A stretch of DNA of 64,000 bases from Paucibacter sp. PLA-PC-4 (GCF_026241155.1 NZ_JAPFGP010000001.1:186001-250000), one strand, 5' to 3'. Positions 8,197-16,856 are shown, counted from the stretch's first letter. Made by a program: numbers and translations. The notes: generated by a model from the letters alone, not told the origin.

Positions 8197-9006
8197 ATGC
8201 CAGCCGACCATAGCAGTACCTTCCATGAGCTGCACTACGGCGCCGCCCCACTGCGGCTGCCCAATGCCTGGGACCCGGGCAGCGCGCTGCTGATGCAAAG
8301 CTTGGGTGCCGCAGCCGTGGCCACCAGCAGCGCCGCTGTGGCCTGGGCCATGGGCTACGGCGACGGCGACCGGTTGCCGGTCGCGAAACTGATCGCACTG
8401 ACCGACGCGCTGGCCGCGCGCCTGGCGGTTCCGCTGACGGTGGACTTCGAGGGTGGCTATTCGGACGAGCCGCAAAGCGTCGGCGCCAGCGCGGCCGCGC
8501 TGATCGCCGCCGGTGCTGCCGGCATCAATATCGAGGATGGCCGCGCTGCGCCCGAGCTGCTGGTGCGCAAGATAGCGGCTGTGCGCGAGGCGGCCGAGCG
8601 CGCCGGCTCGCGCCTGTTCATCAATGCCCGGAGCGATGTCTATCTGAAGAGTCTGGTGCCGCCCGAGCAGCGCGTAGACGAGCTGCTGGCCCGCGCCGAG
8701 CTCTACGCCGCAGCCGGCGCCGACGGCCTGTTCGCGGCCGGCGCCCGCTTGCCCGAAGAGATCGCCGCGATCTGCGCCGGCAGCCGGCTGCCGGTCAATA
8801 TTTTGGCGCTCCCCGGCGTGCCTGTAGCGGCCGAGCTAGGCCGGCTGGGCGTGCGTCGCATCAGCGCCGGTTCGGGCATTGCCGAATCGATCTACGCCCG
8901 CATCGCTGAGCTGACGCGCGCCTTTCTCGCCGATGGTGACGGTCAGGTCCTGAGCGAGCGCGCGATGGCTTATGGTGAGCTGAACGCCTTGATGGACCGG
9001 CCCTGA
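8197..9006 (+). CDS. Isocitrate lyase/PEP mutase superfamily protein
   Basis: A 269-residue TIM-barrel enzyme of the ICL/PEP-mutase superfamily, which makes or breaks C-C or C-P bonds next to a carboxylate. Diagnostic sequences are LPNAWDPGSA near the N-terminus, the metal-binding VDFEGGY, GINIEDG, and INARSDVYL. The usual KKCGH catalytic loop of true isocitrate or methylisocitrate lyases is absent, so this belongs to the uncharacterised oxaloacetase/phosphonomutase-like branch. The ATG at 8197 is preferred because a GGGAGG site abuts the upstream ATG at 8164 with no spacing, and family members start about a dozen residues before FHELH. The true substrate is unknown. Confidence 0.75.
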   Translation: MPADHSSTFHELHYGAAPLRLPNAWDPGSALLMQSLGAAAVATSSAAVAWAMGYGDGDRLPVAKLIALTDALAARLAVPLTVDFEGGYSDEPQSVGASAAALIAAGAAGINIEDGRAAPELLVRKIAAVREAAERAGSRLFINARSDVYLKSLVPPEQRVDELLARAELYAAAGADGLFAAGARLPEEIAAICAGSRLPVNILALPGVPVAAELGRLGVRRISAGSGIAESIYARIAELTRAFLADGDGQVLSERAMAYGELNALMDRP

Positions 9007-9038
9007 AAAAGCACGGGGGACGCCGTTATGCTGCCGCG

Positions 9039-10205
9039 ATGCGCAACACTTGGCTCCATGACCTGACCCTCTCCACCGCAGTGGCCGGCTTTGTCGCCGT
9101 TCTGGTGGGCTTCACCAGCTCGGTGGCCATTGTGTTCCAGGCCGCCCAGGCGCTCGGCGCGACGCCCGCTCAGACCAGCTCCTGGATGTGGGCGCTGGGT
9201 TTGGGCATGGGCATTACCAGCTTGGGTCTCTCGCTGTGGAGCCGCCAGCCGGTGCTGACCGCCTGGAGCACGCCCGGCGCGGCTTTGCTGGCCGGCACGG
9301 CAGAGCTGTCGATGCCCGAGGCGATCGGCGCCTTCATCGTCTGCGCGGTGCTGATGACTCTGTTCGGCGTGACGCGCTGGTTCGAGCGGCTGATGGATCG
9401 CATCCCACTGGCCGTGGCCTCGGCCCTGCTGGCCGGCGTGCTGGCCCGCTTCGGGCTCGATGCGGTGCTGACGGTCCAGAGCGCGCCGCTGATGGTGCTG
9501 GTGATGGCCATCGCCTATCTGCTCGGCAAGCGATTCATCCCTCGCTATGCGGTGCCCGGCGTGCTGCTGGCCGGTGTGGCAGTCGCAGCGGCGCAGGGTC
9601 GGCTGCGCCTAGGCGCGGTCGAGTGGTCCTGGGCACAGCCGATCTGGACCACGCCAGTCTTCAGCCTGGCGGCCCTGGTCGGCGTTGCCCTACCGCTGTT
9701 CTTGGTCACGATGGCTTCGCAGAACCTGCCCGGCGTCGCCGCCCAGCGTGCCTCGGGCTACCAGACCCCTGTGTCGGCCAGCATCACGGTGACAGGCCTT
9801 GCCTCGCTGCTGCTGGCGCCGTTCGGTGGATATGCCTTCAACCTGGCCGCCATCACAGCCGCCATCTGTATGGGCCGCGAAGCCCACGAAGATCCGGCAA
9901 GGCGCTACACCGCCGCCGTGATGGCCGGCCTGTTCTACATCGCCGTGGGCCTTGCTGGCGGCGCGGTCGTTGGCCTGCTGGTGGCCTTTCCGCGCGAGCT
10001 GGTCGCGGCGGTGGCCGGCCTAGCGCTGCTGGGCACGATTGCCGGCGGCCTCTCGGCCGCTCTGAAGGACGAGAAACATCGCGACGCCGCGATCCTGACC
10101 TTTCTGGTCACGCTGTCCGGCGTCTCGCTGCTGGGTATTGGCTCGGCCTTCTGGGGCGTGGTGGCCGGCAGCGCGGCGCTGCTGGTGGCGCGTTGGCGGG
10201 CCTGA
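9039..10205 (+). CDS. BenE-family benzoate/H+ symporter
   Basis: A 388-residue very hydrophobic protein with about 11-12 transmembrane helices. It matches BenE over its full length, including the N-terminal GFVAVLVGFTSSVAIVFQAA and WSTPGAALL segments and the central GVAAQRASGYQTPVS region. BenE proteins import benzoate with protons. No benzoate-degradation genes are adjacent, so the substrate in this organism could be another aromatic acid. The gene starts 32 bp after the ICL/PEP-mutase-like gene in the same direction. The family is secure; the substrate is not. Confidence 0.85.
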   Translation: MRNTWLHDLTLSTAVAGFVAVLVGFTSSVAIVFQAAQALGATPAQTSSWMWALGLGMGITSLGLSLWSRQPVLTAWSTPGAALLAGTAELSMPEAIGAFIVCAVLMTLFGVTRWFERLMDRIPLAVASALLAGVLARFGLDAVLTVQSAPLMVLVMAIAYLLGKRFIPRYAVPGVLLAGVAVAAAQGRLRLGAVEWSWAQPIWTTPVFSLAALVGVALPLFLVTMASQNLPGVAAQRASGYQTPVSASITVTGLASLLLAPFGGYAFNLAAITAAICMGREAHEDPARRYTAAVMAGLFYIAVGLAGGAVVGLLVAFPRELVAAVAGLALLGTIAGGLSAALKDEKHRDAAILTFLVTLSGVSLLGIGSAFWGVVAGSAALLVARWRA

Positions 10206-10249
10206 CGGATAATCCCTGCCCCGAACGCGCGCTGTCCCAGAGACTTGCC

Positions 10250-10570
10250 ATGAAGAAGACTTTCCAACTCCACGTCGAAGGCAAGAACCCCGAGCGCTTG
10301 CTCGAAGCCATCAAGCACGAGATCCGCCAGTACCTGAAGCGCGAGCGCCGCAAGCCCCTACCGGCGCAGGCGGACTTCTGGGACTTCGACTGCCGCTTCG
10401 GACTCAGCGAGGAGGCGGCCGAGGTGATCCATGTCGGCGCCTTCATGGACCGCATCAACGAGGCCGCCGTCGCCCAGGCACCGGCCTTCTATCTGGAACT
10501 GCTGGCCAAGCCGGCGCAGCGCAGCTTTGTGGCGCGCGCATCGACGGTCGACGATAGCGACGAACATTGA
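10250..10570 (+). CDS. DUF6172-like conserved protein
   Basis: A small basic protein of 106 residues beginning MKKTFQLHVEGKNPERLLEA, with a charged helix rich in Lys/Arg (EIRQYLKRERRKPLP) and an aromatic block DFWDFDCRFG. It resembles the DUF6172 family of short Gram-negative proteins with unknown function. The frame is open upstream into benE, but the ATG at 10250 starts the conserved region and avoids a 300-codon overlap. It lies between benE and gshB on the same strand. No catalytic motif is recognised. Confidence 0.65.
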   Translation: MKKTFQLHVEGKNPERLLEAIKHEIRQYLKRERRKPLPAQADFWDFDCRFGLSEEAAEVIHVGAFMDRINEAAVAQAPAFYLELLAKPAQRSFVARASTVDDSDEH

Positions 10571-10654
10571 TGCGGGGCTGAGCCCAGCGCTCCGGCGCCA
10601 GTCGTGCAACACTGCGCACCGCCATGTACCTACCCTCGTGAAAGGGCGCCCGCC

Positions 10655-11605
10655 ATGATCTTCTTATTCGTCGCTGACCAGCTGGAGTCCTTCAAGACCT
10701 ACAAGGACACGACCTTTTCGATGATGCGCGAGGCCGCGAAACGCGGTCATGTGCTGTGGGCCTGCCATCCGGCCGATCTGGTCTGGCAGCGCGGCGGCAA
10801 GGTCACGGCCCGCGCTGCGCGACAGGTCAGCTTGACCGGCGACGAGCATGACTGGTTCAAGGTCGAGCAGACCACTGACCTGGTGCTGGCCGAGACAGAC
10901 GCCATCGTGATGCGCAAGGACCCGCCGTTCGACAGTGAGTTCTTCTACGCCACCCATCTGCTGAGCCAGGCCGAGCGCGAGGGGGCGAGAGTCTTCAACA
11001 AACCAGCATCGCTGCGCGACCATCCCGAGAAGCTGGCCATCCTGGAGTTCCCCGAGCTGATCGGCCCGACCCTGGTGACGCGCAGCGCCGAAGCCGTCAA
11101 GGCTTTCCACGCCGAGCACCGCGACATCATCCTGAAGCCGCTGGACGGCATGGGCGGCATGGGCATTTTCCGCGTCGGCACGGACGGTTTGAACCTCGGC
11201 TCCATCATTGAAACCCTCAACAAGGGCGGCGCCGAGACCGTGATGGTGCAGCGCTATCTGCCGGAGATCGTACAGGGCGACAAGCGGGTGCTGCTGATCG
11301 GGGGCGAGGTCGTGCCCTTTTGCTTGGCCCGCATCCCGCAGGGCAGCGAGATCCGCGGCAACTTGGCTGCGGGCGGCAAGGGCGTGGCCCAGGCGCTGAG
11401 CCCTCGCGACCGCGAGATTGCCGAGCAACTGGCGCCGGTGCTGGCCGCTCGCGGCCTGCTGCTGGTTGGCGTGGATGTGATCGGCGACTGCGTCACCGAG
11501 ATCAATGTCACCAGCCCGACCGGCTTCCAAGAAATCACGAAGCAGACCGGTTTCGATGTCGCGAAGCTGTTTGTCGATGCGCTGGAGCGGGCCGTGCGGG
11601 CCTGA
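10655..11605 (+). CDS. gshB: Glutathione synthetase
   Basis: A 316-residue ATP-grasp ligase joining gamma-glutamylcysteine and glycine, the second step of glutathione synthesis in the cytoplasm. It shows the N-terminal FVADQLESFKTYKDTT of prokaryotic GshB, the RKDPPFD substrate loop, the ATP-grasp sequence ILKPLDGMGGMGIF, and the closing EINVTSPTGF motif. Its length is normal for the family. The start at 10655 gives the conserved first residue and excludes 17 spurious upstream codons. A hairpin with a short T-rich tail follows directly after the stop, so the gene probably ends its own transcript. Confidence 0.95.
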   Translation: MIFLFVADQLESFKTYKDTTFSMMREAAKRGHVLWACHPADLVWQRGGKVTARAARQVSLTGDEHDWFKVEQTTDLVLAETDAIVMRKDPPFDSEFFYATHLLSQAEREGARVFNKPASLRDHPEKLAILEFPELIGPTLVTRSAEAVKAFHAEHRDIILKPLDGMGGMGIFRVGTDGLNLGSIIETLNKGGAETVMVQRYLPEIVQGDKRVLLIGGEVVPFCLARIPQGSEIRGNLAAGGKGVAQALSPRDREIAEQLAPVLAARGLLLVGVDVIGDCVTEINVTSPTGFQEITKQTGFDVAKLFVDALERAVRA

Positions 11606-11619
11606 CCTCCTTATTCTTC

Positions 11620-11655
11620 GGGCGCTGAACCCTTTGGGCTGTTCAGGCCCTTCTT
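11620..11655 (+). terminator. Probable rho-independent terminator of gshB
   Basis: An inverted repeat GGGC-(G)-CTGAAC, a 10-nt loop, then GTTCAG-GCCC forms a 10-bp stem with one bulged base, followed by TTCTT. It starts 14 nt after the gshB stop codon. The T-tract is short, so strength is uncertain. Confidence 0.55.
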
Positions 11656-11687
11656 GCTGCAGAACATCGTGCGAACTCTCTGCAGGA

Positions 11688-12176
11688 GTGCTGAAGAATG
11701 TTGCGGCCCCGATTGAACTGGTGGAGTCCGCGCGCCGTGGGGACAAGGGCGTGGTGTTGCAGTTACTGAGCCTGTGCCAGCCCTATCTGAAGCGCTTTGC
11801 GCGCCGCAGTTGTAGCAGCAGCGAGGATGCCGAGGATGCGGTGCAACTGGCGCTGTGGCAGTTGTATCGCCGCGTCGGCGCGCGGCAGCGTTGGCCGGCT
11901 GGCTGGCAGTTCCGCATCGTCGAGCGCGAGTGTTATCGGCTGCTGCGCCTGCGCAAGGGCAGCGACTCGTTGGATGAGCTGCCCGAAGCCCTGGAGCCCC
12001 AGGCTGCGGTGCTGCCGCCGGATCTGCGCCGCGACCTGGCCGAGGCCATCGAGCCACTGAGCCCGCCTTATCGCGAGGTGCCTCTGCTGCGTCACGTGCG
12101 CGAGCAGCTACTTGCCAGCGGCTGCTGGCTCAAGGACGGCGCGTCGCAAACCGGCGATGCGGGCGACACATCATGA
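11688..12176 (+). CDS. Sigma-70 family factor, apparently lacking the region 4 HTH
   Basis: About 162 residues. The N-terminal two thirds look like ECF-type sigma region 2: LVESARRGDKG, LKRFARRSC, EDAEDAVQLALWQLYRR and FRIVERECYRLLRLR. A linker follows, then LPPDLRRDLAEAIEPLSPPYREVPLLR, the start of region 4.1. The text then runs at once into HVREQLLASGCWLKDG, which in related factors follows the region 4.2 helix-turn-helix. About 25-30 residues containing the -35 recognition helix therefore appear to be deleted in frame. A GTG at 11688 is used as start because no suitable ATG exists close to the conserved region, and this start is uncertain. The stop overlaps the next small ORF by ATGA. The factor may be inactive or altered; family length is judged from memory of homologues. 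Confidence 0.6.
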   Translation: MLKNVAAPIELVESARRGDKGVVLQLLSLCQPYLKRFARRSCSSSEDAEDAVQLALWQLYRRVGARQRWPAGWQFRIVERECYRLLRLRKGSDSLDELPEALEPQAAVLPPDLRRDLAEAIEPLSPPYREVPLLRHVREQLLASGCWLKDGASQTGDAGDTS

Positions 12177-12334
12177 GGCCCGCCGTGTTCTGCAGTCGTT
12201 TCATCGCCTTTCATCTGCTGCGCGGGGCGGCGGCCACCGCGCTGCTGCTCGGCGCGGTCCTGCTGATGCGGGGCTGCCCGATGTGCCGGCCGTTGGGGCT
12301 GTTCGAGACGGTGCGGCGGCGGTTCAGGGCTTGA
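12173..12334 (+). CDS. Small membrane peptide with CPMC motif
   Basis: A 53-residue ORF overlapping the sigma-factor stop by ATGA, which suggests translational coupling. It has a basic N-terminus, one hydrophobic helix (about residues 19-32), the motif GCPMCRPLGLFETV (Cys35, Cys38) and a basic tail. Small proteins with a CPMC motif are, from memory, found after this kind of sigma factor in Burkholderiales. A CxxC close to a membrane helix could bind zinc or respond to thiol redox state, for instance as an anti-sigma factor; this is inference. It is too short to be strongly supported by length alone, but the overlap and composition favour a real gene. Confidence 0.5.
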   Translation: MRPAVFCSRFIAFHLLRGAAATALLLGAVLLMRGCPMCRPLGLFETVRRRFRA

Positions 12335-12401
12335 AGTCAGTGACGCTCTGGTCGGCACCGCTAGGATGTGATGCTGCGTTCAATCAATAGGAGCATCTGT
12401 G

Positions 12402-12878
12402 ATGGCCGAGTTCTCTGCATCCGTGTCCTGGGCACGCCAGGCCGATGAAGTTTTCACCGACCAGCGCTACAGCCGCCGGCACGCCTGGGGCTTCGATGGC
12501 GGAGCCCAGGTGCTGGCCTCCTCGTCACCCCACTCAGTCCCCCTGCCTTACTCGGACCCAGCGGCGGTGGACCCCGAGGAGGCTTTTGTGGCTTCGCTGT
12601 CCAGCTGTCATATGTTGTGGTTTCTGAGTCTGGCGGCCAAGGCTGGCTGGGTGGTTGAGGCCTACCACGACGACGCGGTCGGTGTGATGGCGCGCAATGC
12701 GGGCGGCAAGATGGCAATGACGCGCGTGACCCTGCGCCCCGTTGTGCAGTTCGCCGGCGCCGTGCCCGATGCCACCGCGCACCAAGCCCTGCACCATACC
12801 GCCCACGAGGCCTGCTATATCGCGAACTCGGTGGCCTGCGCGGTGCTGTGTGAGCCGCAGCTCGCCGCTGCGCAGTAG
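12402..12878 (+). CDS. OsmC family protein
   Basis: A 158-residue member of the OsmC/Ohr superfamily of thiol peroxidases. Two family cysteines are visible, in LSSCHMLWFL (about residue 68) and near the C-terminus in the helix HEACYIANSVACAV. The first follows the usual VDPEEAFVASLSSCH context. An AGGAG site 8 bp upstream selects the ATG at 12402 over the adjacent GTG at 12399. It sits between the CPMC peptide and a GNAT gene in the same direction. The protein probably reduces organic peroxides; the exact substrate is not predictable. Confidence 0.85.
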   Translation: MAEFSASVSWARQADEVFTDQRYSRRHAWGFDGGAQVLASSSPHSVPLPYSDPAAVDPEEAFVASLSSCHMLWFLSLAAKAGWVVEAYHDDAVGVMARNAGGKMAMTRVTLRPVVQFAGAVPDATAHQALHHTAHEACYIANSVACAVLCEPQLAAAQ

Positions 12879-12887
12879 GAGGCGGCG

Positions 12888-13352
12888 ATGGGCGATACGG
12901 TGGAACTCGTCGCAATCACCCGCCACAACTTGGCCGAGCTGCTGCAGCTGGACGCCGGCGACGGCGGCAAGCAGGTGGCGCCCAATCTCAAGTCGATGGC
13001 GCAGGCCGCCGTCTACGCCGAGGCTTGGCCGCGCGGCATTGCCGTGGACGGGGTGCTGGTCGGCTTTCTGATGCTGTACGACCCCAGTCTGACGGCGCAG
13101 CCAGAAGAGCCCAAGTTCACGCTCTGGCGGCTGATGATCGATCAGCGGCAGCAGGGAAGGGGTTATGGTGCAGCGGCGGTTCAAGCGCTGATCGCCCATG
13201 TGCGCACGCGGCCCGGCGCCGACACGCTGTATCTGAGCTATGTGCAGGACAGCGCGAATGTAGCGGCCGCCGAGCGCTTCTATCGCTCGCAGGGCTTCAC
13301 GCCGACCGGCGAGATCGATGATGGCGAACTCGTGATGAGTCTGAAGCTCTGA
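12888..13352 (+). CDS. GNAT family N-acetyltransferase (SpeG/BltD-like)
   Basis: A 154-residue GNAT protein. The acetyl-CoA-binding motif A appears as LMIDQRQQGRGYGAAAVQAL (pattern Q/RxxGxG/A at QQGRGYG), and motif B as NVAAAERFYRSQGFTPTGE. The N-terminal layout resembles spermidine acetyltransferase-like members. A strong AGGAGG site precedes the ATG. It lies 9 bp after the OsmC gene and 2 bp before the FUSC gene, so these three are probably one transcript. The acceptor substrate is unknown. Confidence 0.8.
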   Translation: MGDTVELVAITRHNLAELLQLDAGDGGKQVAPNLKSMAQAAVYAEAWPRGIAVDGVLVGFLMLYDPSLTAQPEEPKFTLWRLMIDQRQQGRGYGAAAVQALIAHVRTRPGADTLYLSYVQDSANVAAAERFYRSQGFTPTGEIDDGELVMSLKL

Positions 13353-13354
13353 GC

Positions 13355-15511
13355 ATGTTCGGCCTCTGGCGCCGCCTTTCTTCAGCCCAGCTGAACGGCA
13401 TCAGTGTCGCGCTTGGCGTGGCGCTGATACAGGTGCTGTTCACCGCCTTGTTCGGGCTGGATGCCGGCCTGGCCGCTGCCGGTGGCGCGGTCTGCTGCAG
13501 CCTGCCGGACCTGCCGAACCCGCCGCAGCGGGTCTGGCGTCGGCTCTTCCCGGCCGCGCTGCTGGCCACACTGGTGACTCTGTCCGTCGGCCTGCTGCGG
13601 CATTCACCGGCGGCGATGACGGGGCTGATCGCGCTGATCGCCTTTAGCACGCTGATGATGATGGCCTGGGGCCCGCGCGCCGGGCCGCTGTCCTTTACCG
13701 GCGTGCTGGCGCTGGTGTTCGCTATGGCCTGGCATGCGCCGCCGTCGGCCACGGCAGCCTTCGCTCATGGAGGTTGGGTGCTGGCCGGTGCGCTGGTATA
13801 CACCCAGTGGGCGCGCGCCGGCGCATGGCTGCTGCGGCGGCGCTACCGCGAGCTGGCCGTGGCGGCGGCGATGCGGGCCTGCGTGGCGCGGCTGCGCTCG
13901 CGTGCGCAGCGCATCGCCGGCGTGCTGCCGCCGGCCCATGCCAGTATCCGAGCCTCGATTGCCGACGACGTCTTGCTGGCCGACGCGCTGCAGGCCGCGC
14001 GCGACCAGGTCTTTGCCGCGCGACCCTCGGCCGTTAGCCGGCGCCAGACCGACCTGGTCCTGGGCCTGATTGAGTTGCGCGATCTGATGCTGTCGATCCG
14101 GCTCGACATCGAGCTGCTGGGCAGCGACGCCGCCGGCCTGCATTGGCGTCATGCGCTGGCTACCACGCTGGTCGATTTGGCCAAGGCACTGGAGACACTC
14201 GCCGGTGCCATTGGGCGGGGGCAGGTCATGCCCGTCGTGTCGGCCCAGCGCTGGCGCGAAGCACTGGCAGAACGTCTGGCCGGCGCGCCTGCGGCCGCTG
14301 ACGATGCGCGCCTACACCTGGTCGAGGCGCTGCAAAGCCGGCTCGGCCATATGCTGGACGATGTCGTGGCCATGACCGAGCGCCAGGCAGGCCCGGACCG
14401 GGACAGCGCCTGGCCGCCCGATCAGCTGCAGCTCTTCATTTCGCCCGAGGGCTGGCCGCTGGCCGCGCTGCGGCCGCACCTGAGTCTGCAGTCCGGCGTG
14501 ATGCGCCATGCCTTGCGCGCCGGCCTGGCCTTGTCGCTGGCCTATGTGCTGGGTCAGTTCCTGCCCTGGAACGCTCATCCGTACTGGCTGGTGCTGAGCG
14601 TCGCGGTGGTCTTGCGCGGCAATCTGGAGCAGACCCTGTCGCGCCGCAATGAGCGCATCATCGGCACTGTGATCGGTTGTCTGCTGGTGCTCGCGCTGGC
14701 ACAGCTGCAGCAGCCGCGACTGCTAGCGCTGGCCTTCATCATCTCGGTGGGCGTGGCCCATGCCTATGTCAACCAGCGCTACCGCGTTGCTGCCACGGCC
14801 GCCACCCTGATGGCTCTGGTGCAGCCGCTGCTGCTGCTGCCGGGCAGCAGCCCGGCGATCACCGAGCGTCTGGCGGACACGGTGATCGGCGCGCTGCTGG
14901 CCTGGGCCTTCTGCTTCGTGCTGCCTTCGTGGGAGCGGCGTTCACTGCGGCGCCTAAGCGGCCAGCTGCGCTGGGCACTGGCCAGCCATGCCGGCAATCT
15001 GCTGGTCTGGGTGCCGGCGCATGAGCAGCAGTTGGCCCAGCGCCTGAGCCGCCAGCAGGCCTACACGGCTCTGGCTGCGCTGGCCGCTGCGGCCCAGCGC
15101 AGCCGGGTCGAGCCGCGCAAGGTGCGTCTGCCCGAGCCAGAGATTGAGGCAGTACTGAGCCATGGCTACCGTTTCATGGCCCTGCTGGGCACGGTGCAGC
15201 AGATGCTGAACCGGCGCACCCACCAGCTCGCCGCCGAGCTGGTCGGCCCCGAGCTGGCGCTGGCCCGGCAGGACTGCGCAGCATGGCTGAGGCAAGGGCA
15301 GGGCGCCGAGCTGCCGGCGATGGCGCCCGGTGAGGTCGACTGGCCCGAGCATGCCGGCCAGCAAGACCTGACGCCCTGGCTGCTGCGCCGGTTGAGGCTG
15401 GCGCGGCGCGAGGCGGCAGACCTGATCGCTGCCGAGTCGCGGCTGCTGACGGCGATCAGCCGCGCAGATAGCGCAGGCCGCCCGCGCAGTGGCGTTGGCG
15501 AAAGGCCGTGA
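13355..15511 (+). CDS. FUSC family inner-membrane protein (YccS-like)
   Basis: A 718-residue protein with two hydrophobic blocks, each of about five or six transmembrane helices (roughly residues 10-160 and 385-530), separated and followed by cytoplasmic helical regions. This is the FUSC/YccS layout related to aromatic-acid efflux proteins (AaeB) and fusaric-acid resistance proteins. The conserved segment NAHPYWLVLSVAVVLRGNLEQTL with RRNERIIGTVIG marks the second membrane block. No membrane-fusion or outer-membrane partner gene is adjacent, so its role as an efflux pump is uncertain. Its 3' end overlaps the convergent SHMT-like gene by 56 bp. Confidence 0.8.
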   Translation: MFGLWRRLSSAQLNGISVALGVALIQVLFTALFGLDAGLAAAGGAVCCSLPDLPNPPQRVWRRLFPAALLATLVTLSVGLLRHSPAAMTGLIALIAFSTLMMMAWGPRAGPLSFTGVLALVFAMAWHAPPSATAAFAHGGWVLAGALVYTQWARAGAWLLRRRYRELAVAAAMRACVARLRSRAQRIAGVLPPAHASIRASIADDVLLADALQAARDQVFAARPSAVSRRQTDLVLGLIELRDLMLSIRLDIELLGSDAAGLHWRHALATTLVDLAKALETLAGAIGRGQVMPVVSAQRWREALAERLAGAPAAADDARLHLVEALQSRLGHMLDDVVAMTERQAGPDRDSAWPPDQLQLFISPEGWPLAALRPHLSLQSGVMRHALRAGLALSLAYVLGQFLPWNAHPYWLVLSVAVVLRGNLEQTLSRRNERIIGTVIGCLLVLALAQLQQPRLLALAFIISVGVAHAYVNQRYRVAATAATLMALVQPLLLLPGSSPAITERLADTVIGALLAWAFCFVLPSWERRSLRRLSGQLRWALASHAGNLLVWVPAHEQQLAQRLSRQQAYTALAALAAAAQRSRVEPRKVRLPEPEIEAVLSHGYRFMALLGTVQQMLNRRTHQLAAELVGPELALARQDCAAWLRQGQGAELPAMAPGEVDWPEHAGQQDLTPWLLRRLRLARREAADLIAAESRLLTAISRADSAGRPRSGVGERP

Positions 15512-16802
15512 CCTCGGGTGCCAGCGCGGCTGCCGCCGCATCCGATTCGAGCGCGCCGGCGATCAGCGCCGCCAGCTCGGCCATCTGAGCCGGCCCGAGG
15601 CCCAGGCGCACGATCTCCGGCACGCCCAGACGCAGGCCGTTGATATCGCCGGCCAAGGCCGGCACACGCTCCAGCGGCAGGCCGATGCCGCAGCTCAGCA
15701 GCCGGGCCCGTGCAAGGCGCTTGGCGGCGGCCTGACCTCCACCCCAGGTGGCGGCCTCGATGGCGAACTGGTGCGAGTCGGTGCCGCCGCGTTCGCGGGC
15801 GAACACCGGCAGGCCCTGTGCGGTCAGGCCGGCGGCAAGCGCCCGTGCGCTGGCCTGCATCGCCAGGCCGTAGTCGCGGCCGTGTTCCTTCCAGTCAAGC
15901 AGGCCCAGTGCCAGCGCGGCGGTTTTGCCGGCATCGAAGTTGGCGGTCAGCCCCGGGTAGGCGATCGCGTCGAGCCGCTCGGCCAGGCCCGCATCGTTGC
16001 CAACGATCAGGCCGCCCGGCGGGCCGCCCAGACTTTTGTAGGTGCTCATCGTCATCACATGGGCGCCCAGATCGAGCGGGTTGGCCCAGGTGCCGCCGGC
16101 GATCATGCCGCTGAGGTGGGCGGCATCGAACATCAGCAGCGCGCCCACCTTGTCGGCAATCTCGCGCACCGCCGCCACTGGATGGGCGAACAGATTCAGG
16201 CTGCCGCCCAGCGTGATCAGCCTGGGGCGAACCTCTGCGGCCAGGCGCACCAGTGCTGGCACATCGACGCTATAGCCATCGGCTTGCACCGGGGCCGGCA
16301 CGCTGCGCAGGCCATAGAGCCCGGCGGCGCCGGCCGCGTGATGGGTCACATGGCCACCGATCTCGGCCGGCGGCGCGATGATGGTGTCGCCCGGCTTGCA
16401 GCAGGCCATAAAGACATAGAGATTGGCCAGCGCGCCCGAGCCGACGCGAATCTCGGCATAGCGGGCCCTGAAGACTTGGGCCGCCAGTTCGGCTGCGATC
16501 ACCTCGATGCGCTCGATCGCCTCCAAGCCCATCTCGTACTTGTCGCCGGGATAACCCAGCGAAGGCCGCGTGCCCAGCCCGGCGGCCAGCAGGGCCTCGG
16601 CGCGAGGGTTCATCACATTGGTGGCCGGGTTGAGATTGAGGCCCTCGACATCGTGGATGCGATGGTTCTCGGCCACCAGGCGGCCCAGCTCGTCGTCCAA
16701 CTCGGGGCTGTCCAGTGCGCCGGCTGCGCCTGCCAGCGTCTGCACATGGCGTTCGATGACGGCCGGCACCCAGGGCCGGGCCTGCAATTGGGCTGTACTC
16801 AT
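15456..16802 (-). CDS. Non-canonical serine hydroxymethyltransferase-like PLP enzyme
   Basis: A 448-residue fold-type I PLP enzyme with SHMT-like order: an N-terminal substrate segment ending GYPGDKYEMG (about 83-92), GSGALANLYVF, FDAAHLSG (Asp226, His229) and the PLP-lysine motif STYKSLGGPPGG (Lys256). True GlyA has T-T-H-K-T-L-R-G-P-R-G-G at that site, so the residues around the Schiff-base lysine differ. The ATG at 16802 starts a normal N-terminus; upstream in-frame codons run into the divergent regulator's control region. It diverges from a GcvA-like LysR gene, suggesting control by that protein. Possible reactions are a retro-aldol, threonine-aldolase-like or alpha-methylserine-type conversion; none can be chosen from sequence alone. 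Confidence 0.75.
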   Translation of the reverse strand: MSTAQLQARPWVPAVIERHVQTLAGAAGALDSPELDDELGRLVAENHRIHDVEGLNLNPATNVMNPRAEALLAAGLGTRPSLGYPGDKYEMGLEAIERIEVIAAELAAQVFRARYAEIRVGSGALANLYVFMACCKPGDTIIAPPAEIGGHVTHHAAGAAGLYGLRSVPAPVQADGYSVDVPALVRLAAEVRPRLITLGGSLNLFAHPVAAVREIADKVGALLMFDAAHLSGMIAGGTWANPLDLGAHVMTMSTYKSLGGPPGGLIVGNDAGLAERLDAIAYPGLTANFDAGKTAALALGLLDWKEHGRDYGLAMQASARALAAGLTAQGLPVFARERGGTDSHQFAIEAATWGGGQAAAKRLARARLLSCGIGLPLERVPALAGDINGLRLGVPEIVRLGLGPAQMAELAALIAGALESDAAAAALAPEVTAFRQRHCAGGLRYLRG

Positions 16803-16839
16803 CTGCGGGTTCGCTTTCTTTGTCGGATATCGCGCGGGG

Positions 16840-16856
16840 ATTGGCGACGGGCCAAT
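16840..16856. promoter_or_regulatory. Candidate LysR operator (ATTGGC-N5-GCCAAT)
   Basis: A perfect 6-bp inverted repeat with a 5-nt spacer lies between the divergent SHMT-like and LysR genes, 38 bp upstream of the SHMT-like start. It contains a T-N11-A core of the kind bound by LysR-type regulators. Binding is inferred from position and symmetry only. Confidence 0.45.

Noticed and set aside
8950-10205. Benzoate degradation operon around benE
   Set aside because: No ring-hydroxylating dioxygenase, catechol or benzoyl-CoA genes lie nearby, so only the transporter family is reported.
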